This document shows, in pieces, positions 17,132 through 26,269 of a stretch of 64,000 nucleotides of DNA (positions within the stretch are counted from its first letter, which is position 1; every line of letters begins with the position of its first letter). Origin of the DNA: FEN-1297 sp046704255. Lineage in GTDB: Bacteria; Bacteroidota; Ignavibacteria; Ignavibacteriales; Ignavibacteriaceae. A program made the translations under genes and the position numbers. Below the pieces are notes generated by a model. That model searched no databases, was not told the DNA's origin, and was given only the letters and a program-made list of their open reading frames with translations. The stretch is from positions 1 through 64,000 of the forward strand of contig JBJKSH010000164.1 in NCBI GenBank assembly GCA_046704255.1, written 5' to 3'.

Positions 17132-17928
17132 CTTTTGCAATTGTTATAAATTTCAGAGAGTGAAGTAAAATTATACTTCTCCTCGATGCACCAATTTAAA
17201 TAATCTTCAACTAATTTAATTTTACTCTTATTATTATGGTACCTATGATGAATAAGAACTCCGGTAGTTTTGTATCTTGAATACCGAATGGTCTTTGACT
17301 GCAATTCACTTAAAGTAAAGAATTCTGCGTCTTCATCTTCATTTAAATATTTCTTTATAAAGCTTATGTTCATATCAATTTCGAACAACTTTGTACCGGG
17401 GTAATAATCCAGGTTCCAGGAGACATGATGATTTAAGAAATAACCTTTATTAATTAAATGGCCGGCTTTGTAAAAAAGCTTTCTGGAAAGATCATCGTTG
17501 TAATGCGAATTAAGAACTTTATATCCAAGGTTATCTACGGCTTTAATAGCCGCCTTGTTGTATGGTGCATAGGGAAAATTAAATGCCGGAAACCATAAAT
17601 CACCGAACCACTCATTCATTAATTCTTTACCCTGCTTAATATCATTGTATTGTTCTTCATAAGTCCTTTGTCCGCCGAACTCGCCTTTTAATATTTTATT
17701 CTTAATGGTATGATCGAAACCATGCTGCATAATTTCAATATAATCCGGAAAATCTTTTTTGGTTTTCAACATCCATTCGGCTACTTCCTTTGTAATGTTG
17801 GCAGGTTCTACCGCATGAGTAACCGGAATTTTCTTATCAATAAATAATTCGGTTATATCAATCAAAGACTGATCAAGTTTTTGGCGTACATCGTCGTTTC
17901 TAAAAAATATGTTTTTATTTTTTTCCAT
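17128..17928 (-). CDS. NodB-like polysaccharide deacetylase family protein
   Basis: A 266-residue protein of the CE4/NodB deacetylase superfamily. It opens directly with the catalytic-base region 'IFFRNDDVRQ' (D-D pair), followed by the metal-binding 'IMQHGFDHT' (HxxxxH type), 'FPAFNFPYAPYNKAAI' (the R/PPY loop equivalent) and a late 'VLIHHRYHN' His. There is no signal peptide, so it is probably cytoplasmic, unlike classical secreted deacetylases. Similar proteins in sugar loci act on carbohydrate intermediates. The stop overlaps the next glycosyltransferase start, and CapA lies 11 bases upstream. The substrate is unknown. Confidence 0.75.
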   Translation of the reverse strand: MEKNKNIFFRNDDVRQKLDQSLIDITELFIDKKIPVTHAVEPANITKEVAEWMLKTKKDFPDYIEIMQHGFDHTIKNKILKGEFGGQRTYEEQYNDIKQGKELMNEWFGDLWFPAFNFPYAPYNKAAIKAVDNLGYKVLNSHYNDDLSRKLFYKAGHLINKGYFLNHHVSWNLDYYPGTKLFEIDMNISFIKKYLNEDEDAEFFTLSELQSKTIRYSRYKTTGVLIHHRYHNNKSKIKLVEDYLNWCIEEKYNFTSLSEIYNNCKR

Positions 17929-17939
17929 GTATTGAGTTA

Positions 17940-19037
17940 CTATGTTGATTTTTTAACCGGCGTACCCGGCAAAACCTGTTTTGTTAATTTAATAAACATT
18001 GAAAAGTGTTTTGCCTTTGGTTTTAAGATGTTCCTAATAATACCGCGAAAAATTAATTTGCCAGATAAATACCTTAAATGTGTACTAAACTTCTTTCGGT
18101 ACTTTTGTTTATTCAAAGCAAGAGGCTGCGATATTTTAAGCAGCACTGAAATTATTTTACTGTACTTTTTCCCTGTAATTTTTTTTACTGCTGCATGTTT
18201 TTGATCATAATAGACGGGAATGATTTCCCATTTTAAATATCTTTTATCTGCAATATTTATTTTAACGGCTAGCCCTGTTCTTTCTTTTTTAGACCATCTA
18301 AGTTTTTGCGGTTCATTAAAAGACGGGAAAAGAAAATTTCCCAGGCTGTACAAAATAGGTTTGCACTTGTAGATTTCGTACCCCTGAAATACATGAGGAT
18401 GGTGGCCGAATACTGCGCTTGCCCCGTTGTCTATTAAAGCTCTTGCAATTTCCATATCATCAGGAACCGGGTAATCGGCAAACTCTTTACCGAAATGTAA
18501 TGCCACAAAAAAATAATCAACCAGCTTAGAATATTCTCTAACCTCTTCAATCGTCTTTCTATTTAAAATCGATATAAACTCACCCGGCTTATTCTGCAAA
18601 TGATCGCCAACCCATCTTGCATCGGAACTGTACGCCGCCAGTCCGATTTTAACTCCGTTCATTTCAAATAAGTAAGGCTTTCTAGCTTCTACCTGACTGC
18701 TTCCGATACCGAAGACCTGAATATTGTTTTCATTTAAAAACGTTTTTGTCTTTAGCAAATTCTGCAGATTATAATCCATCGCATGGTTATTTGCCATGGA
18801 AAAGACAAATTTCCTGCTGTTAATAATTTTATTCAGTGCATTTAAATCTCCCGGTACTTTGCTTGATCTGTTATTGATTGGAGTATACTCAAACGGTACG
18901 GTGCACTCCAGGTTTGCCCAAATAAAATTACATGATGAAAATTCGGGATCCATTTCCCGCAAAGGATCCACATTTAGATTTGTTAACGTTCCGCCCGGAA
19001 CCATATCACCAACTACCGCAAATTCTATTTCACTCAT
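17940..19037 (-). CDS. CapA-family metallophosphoesterase-fold protein
   Basis: A 365-residue CapA/PgsA-family protein with the calcineurin-like PGA_cap fold. It shows 'FAVVGDMVPGG' at the start, 'WANLECTVPF' (the NLE motif), 'VFSMANNHAMDY' (the NNHxxD motif), 'FVALHFGKEF', 'GHHPHVFQGYEIY' and 'LYSLGNFLFP'. The N-terminus starts directly in the fold without a transmembrane anchor, so it is probably soluble and cytoplasmic. In Bacillus, CapA/PgsA belongs to the poly-gamma-glutamate machinery, but homologues are common in polysaccharide loci with unproven hydrolase functions. It overlaps the AsnB-like gene stop by eight bases. A link to amino-acid decoration is an inference. Confidence 0.83.
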   Translation of the reverse strand: MSEIEFAVVGDMVPGGTLTNLNVDPLREMDPEFSSCNFIWANLECTVPFEYTPINNRSSKVPGDLNALNKIINSRKFVFSMANNHAMDYNLQNLLKTKTFLNENNIQVFGIGSSQVEARKPYLFEMNGVKIGLAAYSSDARWVGDHLQNKPGEFISILNRKTIEEVREYSKLVDYFFVALHFGKEFADYPVPDDMEIARALIDNGASAVFGHHPHVFQGYEIYKCKPILYSLGNFLFPSFNEPQKLRWSKKERTGLAVKINIADKRYLKWEIIPVYYDQKHAAVKKITGKKYSKIISVLLKISQPLALNKQKYRKKFSTHLRYLSGKLIFRGIIRNILKPKAKHFSMFIKLTKQVLPGTPVKKST

Positions 19038-20925
19038 ATTTATTAACTAATTCATTCTTGTAATTTACAATTTTTAAACCGGTTCTTTTTTCAATCTTAT
19101 TGTTAAAATATACTTCTTTTATTCTAAGCATTGTAATTAAATTTGCAATTATCCCGTAATAATCATTAGAAAAAGCTTTATTGTCAGGAATAATATCATT
19201 CAATAATTCTTCCGGCAAATCATTCATATTTTGAATTGTATTTTTCAAGGCACTAGTATAACGTTCCGCATTTGATGAAGCTTTGCCATTATGATTTTTA
19301 TATCCTGCTTTTAAATAATCCAGTTTTCTTAGGATATTTAAAACTTCTAAATATTTCTTTTCATTCTTTGCGCTTAGTTTAAATCTTGTAGTTTGATATT
19401 TATTAAATCTTTTATCGCCTGAAATTTGCATTAAATGTGCAGCTTCGCCGTTTAAATATTTAGATGGGATTGATAAATAAGCATTTAAAATTTCCTTATC
19501 GAGATATGGGTAAACAGGTATCGTAAACAAACGAGCCTGCTGGAACGTTGGAATTACCCTTCCGATTCCTCTTGTTCTTAATAAGCCTTCTGCGCCGATA
19601 ACATCAATATCATTCGATTCTACGCTTTGATATTGATTGATCCATTCGATTGATAATTCGTTTATCGTATTCAATTGCAGAGCACCGTTTAAGTTTAATA
19701 TATCCGAAACTTTTTTATACGATTCTATATCCGAAGCTTTATTAAAACTAAATTCTCCGTATTCGGTACTATTCTTAATTCTTCTTAATAAGTAACGATG
19801 TTTTGCTTTACCTGCGTAAGGATCACCCATAAAACCGGAGGCCAAAAATTTTGTCTTTTTAGATGAAGCCTTTGCTGCTTCAAATATTTCCCAGTGGCCC
19901 GGTGAACCGTTATTCAATAAAAGTATGTCCGTTAAATTTTCAAGAAAAGAAATGTTATCAATTTTAATTCTGTCGAATTTAAAATTATTGTCCCGGCAAA
20001 TTGCTTCGGCAATTACAGAATCTTCCCGGCTGTTAAGTAAGAACGATACGAATGGATATAATTCATTATTCTCCCTGAAATAAGTTATAATTTTCGGATC
20101 GTAATCTTCATCAAGCATATATTTTAAGATTACCCTGCAGTCTTTACCGCGGGATAAAAGCAGAGTGATATCGTCTCCGACATAACTATGAATTCTTGAC
20201 CAAAAACTCCTATGTGCGGAAGCAACTATTTCTATCGATTGATCAAGACTAAGATTTTTTCTTTCCGGATATTTAACATAATTGCTTTGTTCAAGGTTTT
20301 GAGAGTCTATTTCAAAATTAATATAATGACCGGGCAATACTTGTTTAACGCTGTTTATAATGGTTTGCTCATTAAAGGTATGCCCGCAAAAAACAATACT
20401 GCTTGCGGCAAAATTTGAAAATTCCGCTTCTCCAGCTAAATATTCTTTCATTAAAAATAAATTCGTAGAAAATACTTTCTTTCCGTTACCGGAATGATAA
20501 AATAATTTGGCAACTCCAAACCTGTCTGTAAATGCAGCAAAATTATTTTGTTTTATATTTCCAATAACTCCGCAGTAATAACCGGAAAGCGAATTTAAAT
20601 ATTTATCTAAAACTGAGTTGGAAATATTTCCGATGATCTTTAAGAACTCCTCTTTTAGTGCATTTATATTGCCAACAAGTTCCTTATTGTAAATGCTGCC
20701 GTAAAAAAGAATAAAATTTTCTTCATCGTCCAGGTAAAGACTTACTAGTAATTTATTTTCTGCCTGCGGCAGAAAGAAAAGCCAGCTCCGGCTTCCGTTT
20801 AGATTTTGAATAACCTGCGGTCCGTATTCTTTTGGCAGCCTGTCTAAACAGTTGATTAATTCAAACCGGCCGAAGTTTCCGGAGTTATAATCTAATTCAA
20901 AAATGAATCCCGGATTTTCAATCAT
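19030..20925 (-). CDS. Degenerate asparagine synthase-like protein
   Basis: A 631-residue AsnB-related protein with both domains recognisable but altered. The N-terminus reads MIENPGF, so the catalytic Cys2 and the usual M-C-G start are absent and glutaminase activity is unlikely. The nucleophile-hydrolase-like domain still has 'AAFTDRFGVAKLFYH' and 'VFSTNLFLMKEYL'. The synthetase PP-loop is SRGKDCR (258-264) in place of SGGxDSx, and a 'LASGFMGDPYAGKAKHR' segment stands where the G-E-G-x-D-E loop would be. A C-terminal alpha-helical region follows. It overlaps both neighbours (CapA by eight bases, the GT4 gene by four). It may be a pseudoenzyme partner of the complete AsnB or an ammonia-dependent ligase with a new nucleophile. 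Confidence 0.75.
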   Translation of the reverse strand: MIENPGFIFELDYNSGNFGRFELINCLDRLPKEYGPQVIQNLNGSRSWLFFLPQAENKLLVSLYLDDEENFILFYGSIYNKELVGNINALKEEFLKIIGNISNSVLDKYLNSLSGYYCGVIGNIKQNNFAAFTDRFGVAKLFYHSGNGKKVFSTNLFLMKEYLAGEAEFSNFAASSIVFCGHTFNEQTIINSVKQVLPGHYINFEIDSQNLEQSNYVKYPERKNLSLDQSIEIVASAHRSFWSRIHSYVGDDITLLLSRGKDCRVILKYMLDEDYDPKIITYFRENNELYPFVSFLLNSREDSVIAEAICRDNNFKFDRIKIDNISFLENLTDILLLNNGSPGHWEIFEAAKASSKKTKFLASGFMGDPYAGKAKHRYLLRRIKNSTEYGEFSFNKASDIESYKKVSDILNLNGALQLNTINELSIEWINQYQSVESNDIDVIGAEGLLRTRGIGRVIPTFQQARLFTIPVYPYLDKEILNAYLSIPSKYLNGEAAHLMQISGDKRFNKYQTTRFKLSAKNEKKYLEVLNILRKLDYLKAGYKNHNGKASSNAERYTSALKNTIQNMNDLPEELLNDIIPDNKAFSNDYYGIIANLITMLRIKEVYFNNKIEKRTGLKIVNYKNELVNKYE

Positions 20926-22139
20926 GCGCTTTCCGATATAAATTTATTTTCACTATAGAATGAATTATTATAAGTATCTATTATTTGAGAAGCCCAGGTG
21001 TTCCAGCTAAAATTTTGCGCAACCCATTCTGAAATTTTTTTGTTGTTCCAGTTTATTTTAGATGCGGCTAATATTTTTTCAGATAAATCTTCCGCACATT
21101 CCGGCTTACACAAAAAACCGTTAAATTCTTCTTTTACAATTTCACTTAAGCCGCCGACATTAAAAGCAACAACAGGCAGCCCGCATGCCATTGCTTCAAG
21201 CGGTGCGGCCGGCAATCCTTCCGAACGGCTCGGCAGGCAGAATAAATCGTGCCTGCTTAATAGGCTTTGAATTTTCTCATGCTCCACTTCTCCGGCAAAT
21301 TCTACGGTATCTTGTAAATTATTTTCTCCAACATAATTTTGGTACTTCTTTAATAACGGTCCGCCGCCTACTAAAGTAACCTTTACCTTAATGTCAACAT
21401 GCTTCAAAGCATTTAACAAAATATCGTGTCCTTTTACAAAATTGAATTTAGCAACCGTAATTATTCTAAAATATTTTTTGTCTTCAACTTTTTTATCGGA
21501 ACTATAAAAGAAAATCCCGTCATCATAGCCGTTTCTAATAACTATTTTATTTTTTAAACCGGTTATACGGTTCATTTCATCTTTCATTTTATCGGAAACC
21601 GCAATAGTAAGCCGGCAGTTTTTGTTAATGGAATTTTCAATGTACTTCCAGCCCTTAAATTGAGAAGGCTGCAAAAGTATATCGCTTCCTTCGGATAAGG
21701 CAAAAATAGTATTATTTGATGTTTGTTTAAAATAACGGGAATATGCAGCGTAAGGATTAAGCCACGTACCTATAATTAAATCCGGTTTAAATTCTTTTAT
21801 TATTTTATCAGTTTTCTTTCCTATAAAAAAATGCAAAATATTCGAATGATACTTCCAAAACAGTTTGCTTGGTGCTTTATACCATTTGGGGTGATAAACT
21901 TTAATTCCATTAAAATTTTCCATGTAAGGAACGGTTAACAAATTCTTTAACAGGTTAAATTGTTTTTTTAACCTGGGTTTTGGCAAGAAATAACTTTTAT
22001 GAGGATTAAGACTTATTGGTGCAATTACCTCAACCTCACAGCCGAATTCTTTAAGTGCCTTTGCTCTTGAATAATTAAATATTCCTTCGCTGGGGAAATT
22101 TGAATTGGGAAATAAATAACTGAAAATTAATATCTTCAT
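20922..22139 (-). CDS. GT4-family glycosyltransferase
   Basis: A 405-residue GT-B glycosyltransferase. The N-terminal acceptor domain contains 'FSYLFPNSNFPSEGIFNYSRAKALKEFG', cut here across its glycine-rich opening. The donor domain shows 'RIITVAKFNFVKGHDILLNAL', 'VTLVGGGPLLKKYQ' and the GT4 E-x7-E region 'PSRSEGLPAAPLEAMACG', extending to 'LPVVAFNVGGLSEIV'. I start at the seventh codon of the longest frame because MKILIFSYLFPN is the usual family opening; the six residues before it look non-coding. The stop overlaps the AsnB-like start by four bases. It is probably a retaining hexosyltransferase of the repeat-unit assembly; the sugar is unknown. Confidence 0.88.
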   Translation of the reverse strand: MKILIFSYLFPNSNFPSEGIFNYSRAKALKEFGCEVEVIAPISLNPHKSYFLPKPRLKKQFNLLKNLLTVPYMENFNGIKVYHPKWYKAPSKLFWKYHSNILHFFIGKKTDKIIKEFKPDLIIGTWLNPYAAYSRYFKQTSNNTIFALSEGSDILLQPSQFKGWKYIENSINKNCRLTIAVSDKMKDEMNRITGLKNKIVIRNGYDDGIFFYSSDKKVEDKKYFRIITVAKFNFVKGHDILLNALKHVDIKVKVTLVGGGPLLKKYQNYVGENNLQDTVEFAGEVEHEKIQSLLSRHDLFCLPSRSEGLPAAPLEAMACGLPVVAFNVGGLSEIVKEEFNGFLCKPECAEDLSEKILAASKINWNNKKISEWVAQNFSWNTWASQIIDTYNNSFYSENKFISESA

Positions 22140-22212
22140 TATAACTAAAAGCAACAACTAAAAATATAATAAGCCGGAATTAAAATTTAACTATTCAATT
22201 TCATAGATTATT

Positions 22213-23769
22213 TTAACCGGCCTTATTAAATGCAAAAAATTTTGATATCAGCCTGTAATGCAGAAGCTTTCCTAAAATACCGGAAATAATTACCTCTTCA
22301 TTTTTAGTTAAGGGATGTAATTTCCTGTAAAGCATAAGGAAGAGTAGCAATCCTGCCGATGCAGGCAAAATAATTTGCATAGCAATATTACCGGTTAGGC
22401 TTGCCATGTACATAGCAAACCCTACTATGAAAAATATTATTAATGTTTTGTAAAATTGGTTAAAGATAAGTTTAACACCACTTACTTTAATCATCTTAAC
22501 ATATAAATAAAAATTTCTTAATAAACCGGAAACACCCGTAGCAAGGGCAACACCTACTAAACCCAGGTTTGTATATTCCAAAACAAAGAGGACGGCTAAA
22601 ACATTAATCACTGCAAAAATTTTCGCATACAAGGTATATTCAATTTTTTCTTTAATTTCTATAATTATTGTTACGGGAAAAGAAAATGCTCTTAATAAAT
22701 AAAAGAACACAACTATAACCACCAGTGTTTCGGTCTCCAGGTATTTTGAATTGAATAAATATACTTGAATTAAATTTTGGTAGGCTATAACCAAAACAAC
22801 TATAATTCCGTAGAAGAAGAAATATATCTTTACTATAAAATTAAACATTTCCGAAAGGTAAGCATTGTTTTCTTCTTTCTCATAATATTTATTTATAAAG
22901 AAAGGTTTAAAAATATTATTCAATTGAGACATTGGTATCCAATTAAAAATACTGCTTAATATTTTATATGGAAACGCATAAAGACCCATTGCATAAGGGC
23001 CTAGAAAAGCGGAGACGAAATAATAGTCGGATATTTGACTAAACCCGCCTTCGCCCATTTCATTAGCAGTTGAAAGCAAAGAAAACCTTTTAATTCTTTT
23101 TACAAAGTCCTTCTTTTCTTCCTTCCGGATTATCAAACCAGGTTCTTTTTCCAATGCAGAAATTTTCTTATAAGAATAATACAGGGACGGCAAAAACCTT
23201 ACACCCATGCAAATTGCTTCTATTATAAAAATCAAATCAATTGTTAATTGAGGAAAAAGAACCGCATAAAGTATTCCCCTTAATATTATGGAAACGACAC
23301 CTATTATTGATAAAAACTTTTGTTCGTATAGAGAAACCAGAAGATCGTTTGTAAGGGAAACCTGCAGGAACAAAAAAATATTTATTATAAATATTGAGTA
23401 ATATTCCCGGAACTTATCAATTCTAAGTATAAAGCCGATTTCATCTTTATAAATAAATACTACCGTAATAGTGATAAAGATGAGCAGCAAAGAAACAAGG
23501 TAAAGCTTTATTATAATGGACTTATGATATTTAAAATATTTCTTTTGAAGTAATTCCGGGATGTACCTTCTTATTGCAACAATAATTCCGTTTACGGAAA
23601 ATATGGCAAAGATAGAAAGGCTGCCCATAAACAAGCTGTAGATCCCGAATTCGGAAACAGCCAGCTTCCTTATTAAAAAGATACTGATAAATAACGAAAT
23701 GATGTTCGTTAGAATGGTACCAATAAAAAGCCACTTAACATTTTCGGAAAATCTTTTAAGGGTGTGCAT
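22213..23769 (-). CDS. Wzx-type polysaccharide flippase (MOP superfamily)
   Basis: A 518-residue integral membrane protein with about 12-14 transmembrane helices. It opens with an amphipathic stretch and 'LFIGTILTNIISLFISIFLI' followed by 'RKLAVSEFGIYSLFMGSLSI', which is characteristic of polysaccharide-biosynthesis members of the MOP flippases. Wzx proteins move undecaprenyl-diphosphate-linked repeat units from the cytoplasmic to the periplasmic leaflet. It is the only flippase in the locus, which points to Wzx/Wzy-dependent assembly together with the Wzy/ligase-like protein and Wzz kinase nearby. It sits 73 bases upstream of the GT4 gene and 10 bases after an acetyltransferase gene. Confidence 0.88.
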   Translation of the reverse strand: MHTLKRFSENVKWLFIGTILTNIISLFISIFLIRKLAVSEFGIYSLFMGSLSIFAIFSVNGIIVAIRRYIPELLQKKYFKYHKSIIIKLYLVSLLLIFITITVVFIYKDEIGFILRIDKFREYYSIFIINIFLFLQVSLTNDLLVSLYEQKFLSIIGVVSIILRGILYAVLFPQLTIDLIFIIEAICMGVRFLPSLYYSYKKISALEKEPGLIIRKEEKKDFVKRIKRFSLLSTANEMGEGGFSQISDYYFVSAFLGPYAMGLYAFPYKILSSIFNWIPMSQLNNIFKPFFINKYYEKEENNAYLSEMFNFIVKIYFFFYGIIVVLVIAYQNLIQVYLFNSKYLETETLVVIVVFFYLLRAFSFPVTIIIEIKEKIEYTLYAKIFAVINVLAVLFVLEYTNLGLVGVALATGVSGLLRNFYLYVKMIKVSGVKLIFNQFYKTLIIFFIVGFAMYMASLTGNIAMQIILPASAGLLLFLMLYRKLHPLTKNEEVIISGILGKLLHYRLISKFFAFNKAG

Positions 23770-23778
23770 GCCTTATTA

Positions 23779-24465
23779 TTATTCTCCGCTCTTTGCTTTT
23801 TCAATTAATTCTTTTTTAACTATGTAAGGAAAGCCTTCCATCGGTCCGCCTTCGAAACCTTTTATATATACATCTCCCTCTTCACAAAGAGGTTTTATCT
23901 TATCTATAATATTTTGGGATACGGGATGCATAGTTTCCCCCGAACTGAAATTCGGTCTTTCAGCAGCTTGCTCAAGCTGCCTCTTTATAAACTCATCAAA
24001 CTTTGAATAAATTCTTGCCGGTACACCTACCACACAAGAATTAGGCGGAATATCTTTATTAACAACGGAACCGGCTGCAACCAAAACATTTGGGCCTATT
24101 GTAACACCGGGTAAGATAATTGAGCTTTGTCCAATATAACAATTTTCTTTTATTTCTATTTTTCCCAGTCTTTCGAAATTTTCTTCCGAAAATTTGAACG
24201 TCGCCTGGTCGTGTGCTATCAGTTGAACATATTTGGAAATTGAACAGTTATCTCCAATGCTGATTAAATACGGGTATGAATCATCAATCTCGGCTGTAGG
24301 CATAATTGTAACGTTCTTGCCTATTCTTAAACCGTTGCCTATTAATTCTTTTATTTTCCTATGATGATCCCAGTAATCGAAATTTCGTTTATAACTTAGT
24401 AACTTTTTGTAAAAGTACATTCTTAATCTGCCTTTGCTTTTTTTTACCGATTCCGCTAAAGACAT
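23779..24465 (-). CDS. Left-handed beta-helix (hexapeptide) acyltransferase
   Basis: A 228-residue trimeric LbH-type O- or N-acetyltransferase. Imperfect hexapeptide repeats run from 'IGKNVTIMPTAEID' through 'ISIGDNCSISKYVQLIAHD' (with a catalytic-type His) to 'IKENCYIGQSSIILPGVTIG' and 'VLVAAGSVVNKDIPPNSCVVGVPAR', the classic ending of the CatB/NodL/WbbJ group. The C-terminal 50 residues are a family-specific helical tail. I use the internal ATG at 24465, since an AGGAAAGG ribosome-binding site stands just upstream; the longer frame would add 11 residues. Probably it acetylates a sugar of the repeat unit using acetyl-CoA. Confidence 0.85.
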   Translation of the reverse strand: MSLAESVKKSKGRLRMYFYKKLLSYKRNFDYWDHHRKIKELIGNGLRIGKNVTIMPTAEIDDSYPYLISIGDNCSISKYVQLIAHDQATFKFSEENFERLGKIEIKENCYIGQSSIILPGVTIGPNVLVAAGSVVNKDIPPNSCVVGVPARIYSKFDEFIKRQLEQAAERPNFSSGETMHPVSQNIIDKIKPLCEEGDVYIKGFEGGPMEGFPYIVKKELIEKAKSGE

Positions 24466-24539
24466 AAAGTTACCTTTCCTTAATTTGATAATGTTCAACT
24501 GTGTTCATCTTCAATTATAGTAAATCTTTAGAAAAGTAA

Positions 24540-26201
24540 TCAAAATATATTTACTCTAGAAAGAATGGCTCTATCAAAGAAACCTGCCATCCTGGATATT
24601 TTTATTTTGCAATCCAAAACCGTAAAATTATTATGCCGGGCTAAAGTATGCATGCCGTAAACATTCTTGTTATAATCCGGTTCTATAATATCATATTCAG
24701 TTTCGGAGTATTCTGTTTCATTCATTTTGATGATCTTCTTCAATCTTATTCTATAGCCGTATTCCACCGAACAGTCTTGTGCCGGCCTAATAAGGTTACC
24801 TTCGCTTTCATAAATCCTTCCTGCAGAGCGTGCAGTCCTTACATCGGCAACTACTGGATTTAAAGGATGCGGAGTCCATTTATCGCTTAAAGGCGAATCG
24901 GAATAGTATAAATACAATTCATCTTTAAATGAAATATAGCTGCTGTCCTTTTTGTTTAGAAACATCCACCATTTGCCTTGATGCTTAACAAGCGTAGAAT
25001 CAACTGCCGAAATATCCTTAAATATGTGTTTGTAAAATTCCCATTTGTAGGGAAACTCAATGCACTTATAAATGTCAACGGTTTTGTTTTGTTCGGATTC
25101 CGGCATCATAAACATTTCACCTTCGTATTCAAAAATAAAAGGATAAGAAAGGTGATATGGTTTTTCTAAAATTTTAACCGGCTTACTCACTTTTCCGTCT
25201 TTAGTAATTTCCAAAACAGATAAATGACCTTTATTCTTTTCATAAGTAAATTCTTCAATAAAGATGTAGTACGAACCGTTCTTTTCAATCACATGAGGGT
25301 CTGCCCAAAAGTTTTGTTTCGGAGGAATTATTTTTTCATACTCTTCAATTGCACCTGGATTTCCGGAATTCTTTTTGTACAAAATAATCCATTGCCGGAC
25401 ATTAAACTTATTGTCAATTATATTTTTTAGATACCTGCATATATGTTTAACTATCTTAACTGAAGTTAATTTATATTGCTTATCCGCTGTATTTTTTATA
25501 GATAATTTTTTCCCGCCTAATCTTCCATCTCTGTTGTTCTTCATTAAACAAATTTTTTCTAAACCGCGCATCGTTAAAAGGGACGCCTTCCAATAATACC
25601 GGCTTTTAACCCTATTTATAAAAAATGAATCCGGCGAAAAGCATAACTGAGCTATATAATTTTTCGGATCTAAATTATTATCCTGAAGAACCAGCTTCGC
25701 TTCAATACAGGATTGGCTATTCATTATAAACCAATCTACCGGCACATTCGTGTTGGTATCGGGAAAAGTCATTTCGTTATATACCACGCCAAGTTTAAAT
25801 AATTTTATTATTTCAACAGGAATAGAATTCAAATTAATATTTAGTAAGACATCTAAATTTAATCCGGCAATCTCATTTAATTTATCAGATGCGATTTCGT
25901 TTTCAATATTTATTAATTTAATACCGGGAAGAAGATTAAAAGCGCCGGTTAATTTAGTAGAATCATTTTCAACCGGGATTAATATATTTTCGGCTAATTT
26001 GTAAGCACTAAGCATTTTGCGGTAAAGCCGAGAAGTTTTCACATTGAATAAGTTTTCAGTTTTTATTTTTTCCGGTTTTATAATTACTAACTTTAGCTCA
26101 AATAATTCCGAGTGATTAATTTGAGCAATAATATCTGCAGCCCATTCCGGGAAATCGTTAGAACAGGAAATTATACCTATTTTTAGTATGCTGTTTTTCA
26201 T
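24540..26201 (-). CDS. Fusion: formyltransferase-like N-terminus plus GINT1-type beta-propeller domain
   Basis: A 553-residue two-domain protein. Residues 1 to about 200 resemble the methionyl-tRNA formyltransferase fold in outline ('IGIISCSNDFPEWAADII', then 'LDVLLNINLNSIPVEIIKLF' and 'GVVYNEMTFP'), but the catalytic Asn-His-Asp set is not apparent. From about 290 the sequence is a five-bladed-propeller-like domain of the type found at the N-terminus of plant glucosamine inositolphosphorylceramide transferase 1: 'NFWADPHVIEKNGSYYIFIE', 'LSYPFIFEYEGEMFMMPES', 'DSTLVKHQGKWWMFLNKK' and 'GRIYESEGNLIRPAQDCSVE', each a blade-like repeat with W/F-ADP or P-E motifs. No signal peptide. A sugar-binding or modifying role is inferred from the locus. 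Confidence 0.72.
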   Translation of the reverse strand: MKNSILKIGIISCSNDFPEWAADIIAQINHSELFELKLVIIKPEKIKTENLFNVKTSRLYRKMLSAYKLAENILIPVENDSTKLTGAFNLLPGIKLINIENEIASDKLNEIAGLNLDVLLNINLNSIPVEIIKLFKLGVVYNEMTFPDTNTNVPVDWFIMNSQSCIEAKLVLQDNNLDPKNYIAQLCFSPDSFFINRVKSRYYWKASLLTMRGLEKICLMKNNRDGRLGGKKLSIKNTADKQYKLTSVKIVKHICRYLKNIIDNKFNVRQWIILYKKNSGNPGAIEEYEKIIPPKQNFWADPHVIEKNGSYYIFIEEFTYEKNKGHLSVLEITKDGKVSKPVKILEKPYHLSYPFIFEYEGEMFMMPESEQNKTVDIYKCIEFPYKWEFYKHIFKDISAVDSTLVKHQGKWWMFLNKKDSSYISFKDELYLYYSDSPLSDKWTPHPLNPVVADVRTARSAGRIYESEGNLIRPAQDCSVEYGYRIRLKKIIKMNETEYSETEYDIIEPDYNKNVYGMHTLARHNNFTVLDCKIKISRMAGFFDRAILSRVNIF

Positions 26202-26269
26202 TTTGTCTAAGCTGATGTTATAAATAATTCTTGAAGATATGATATTAAAACGAATTTGCCGTAATATTA

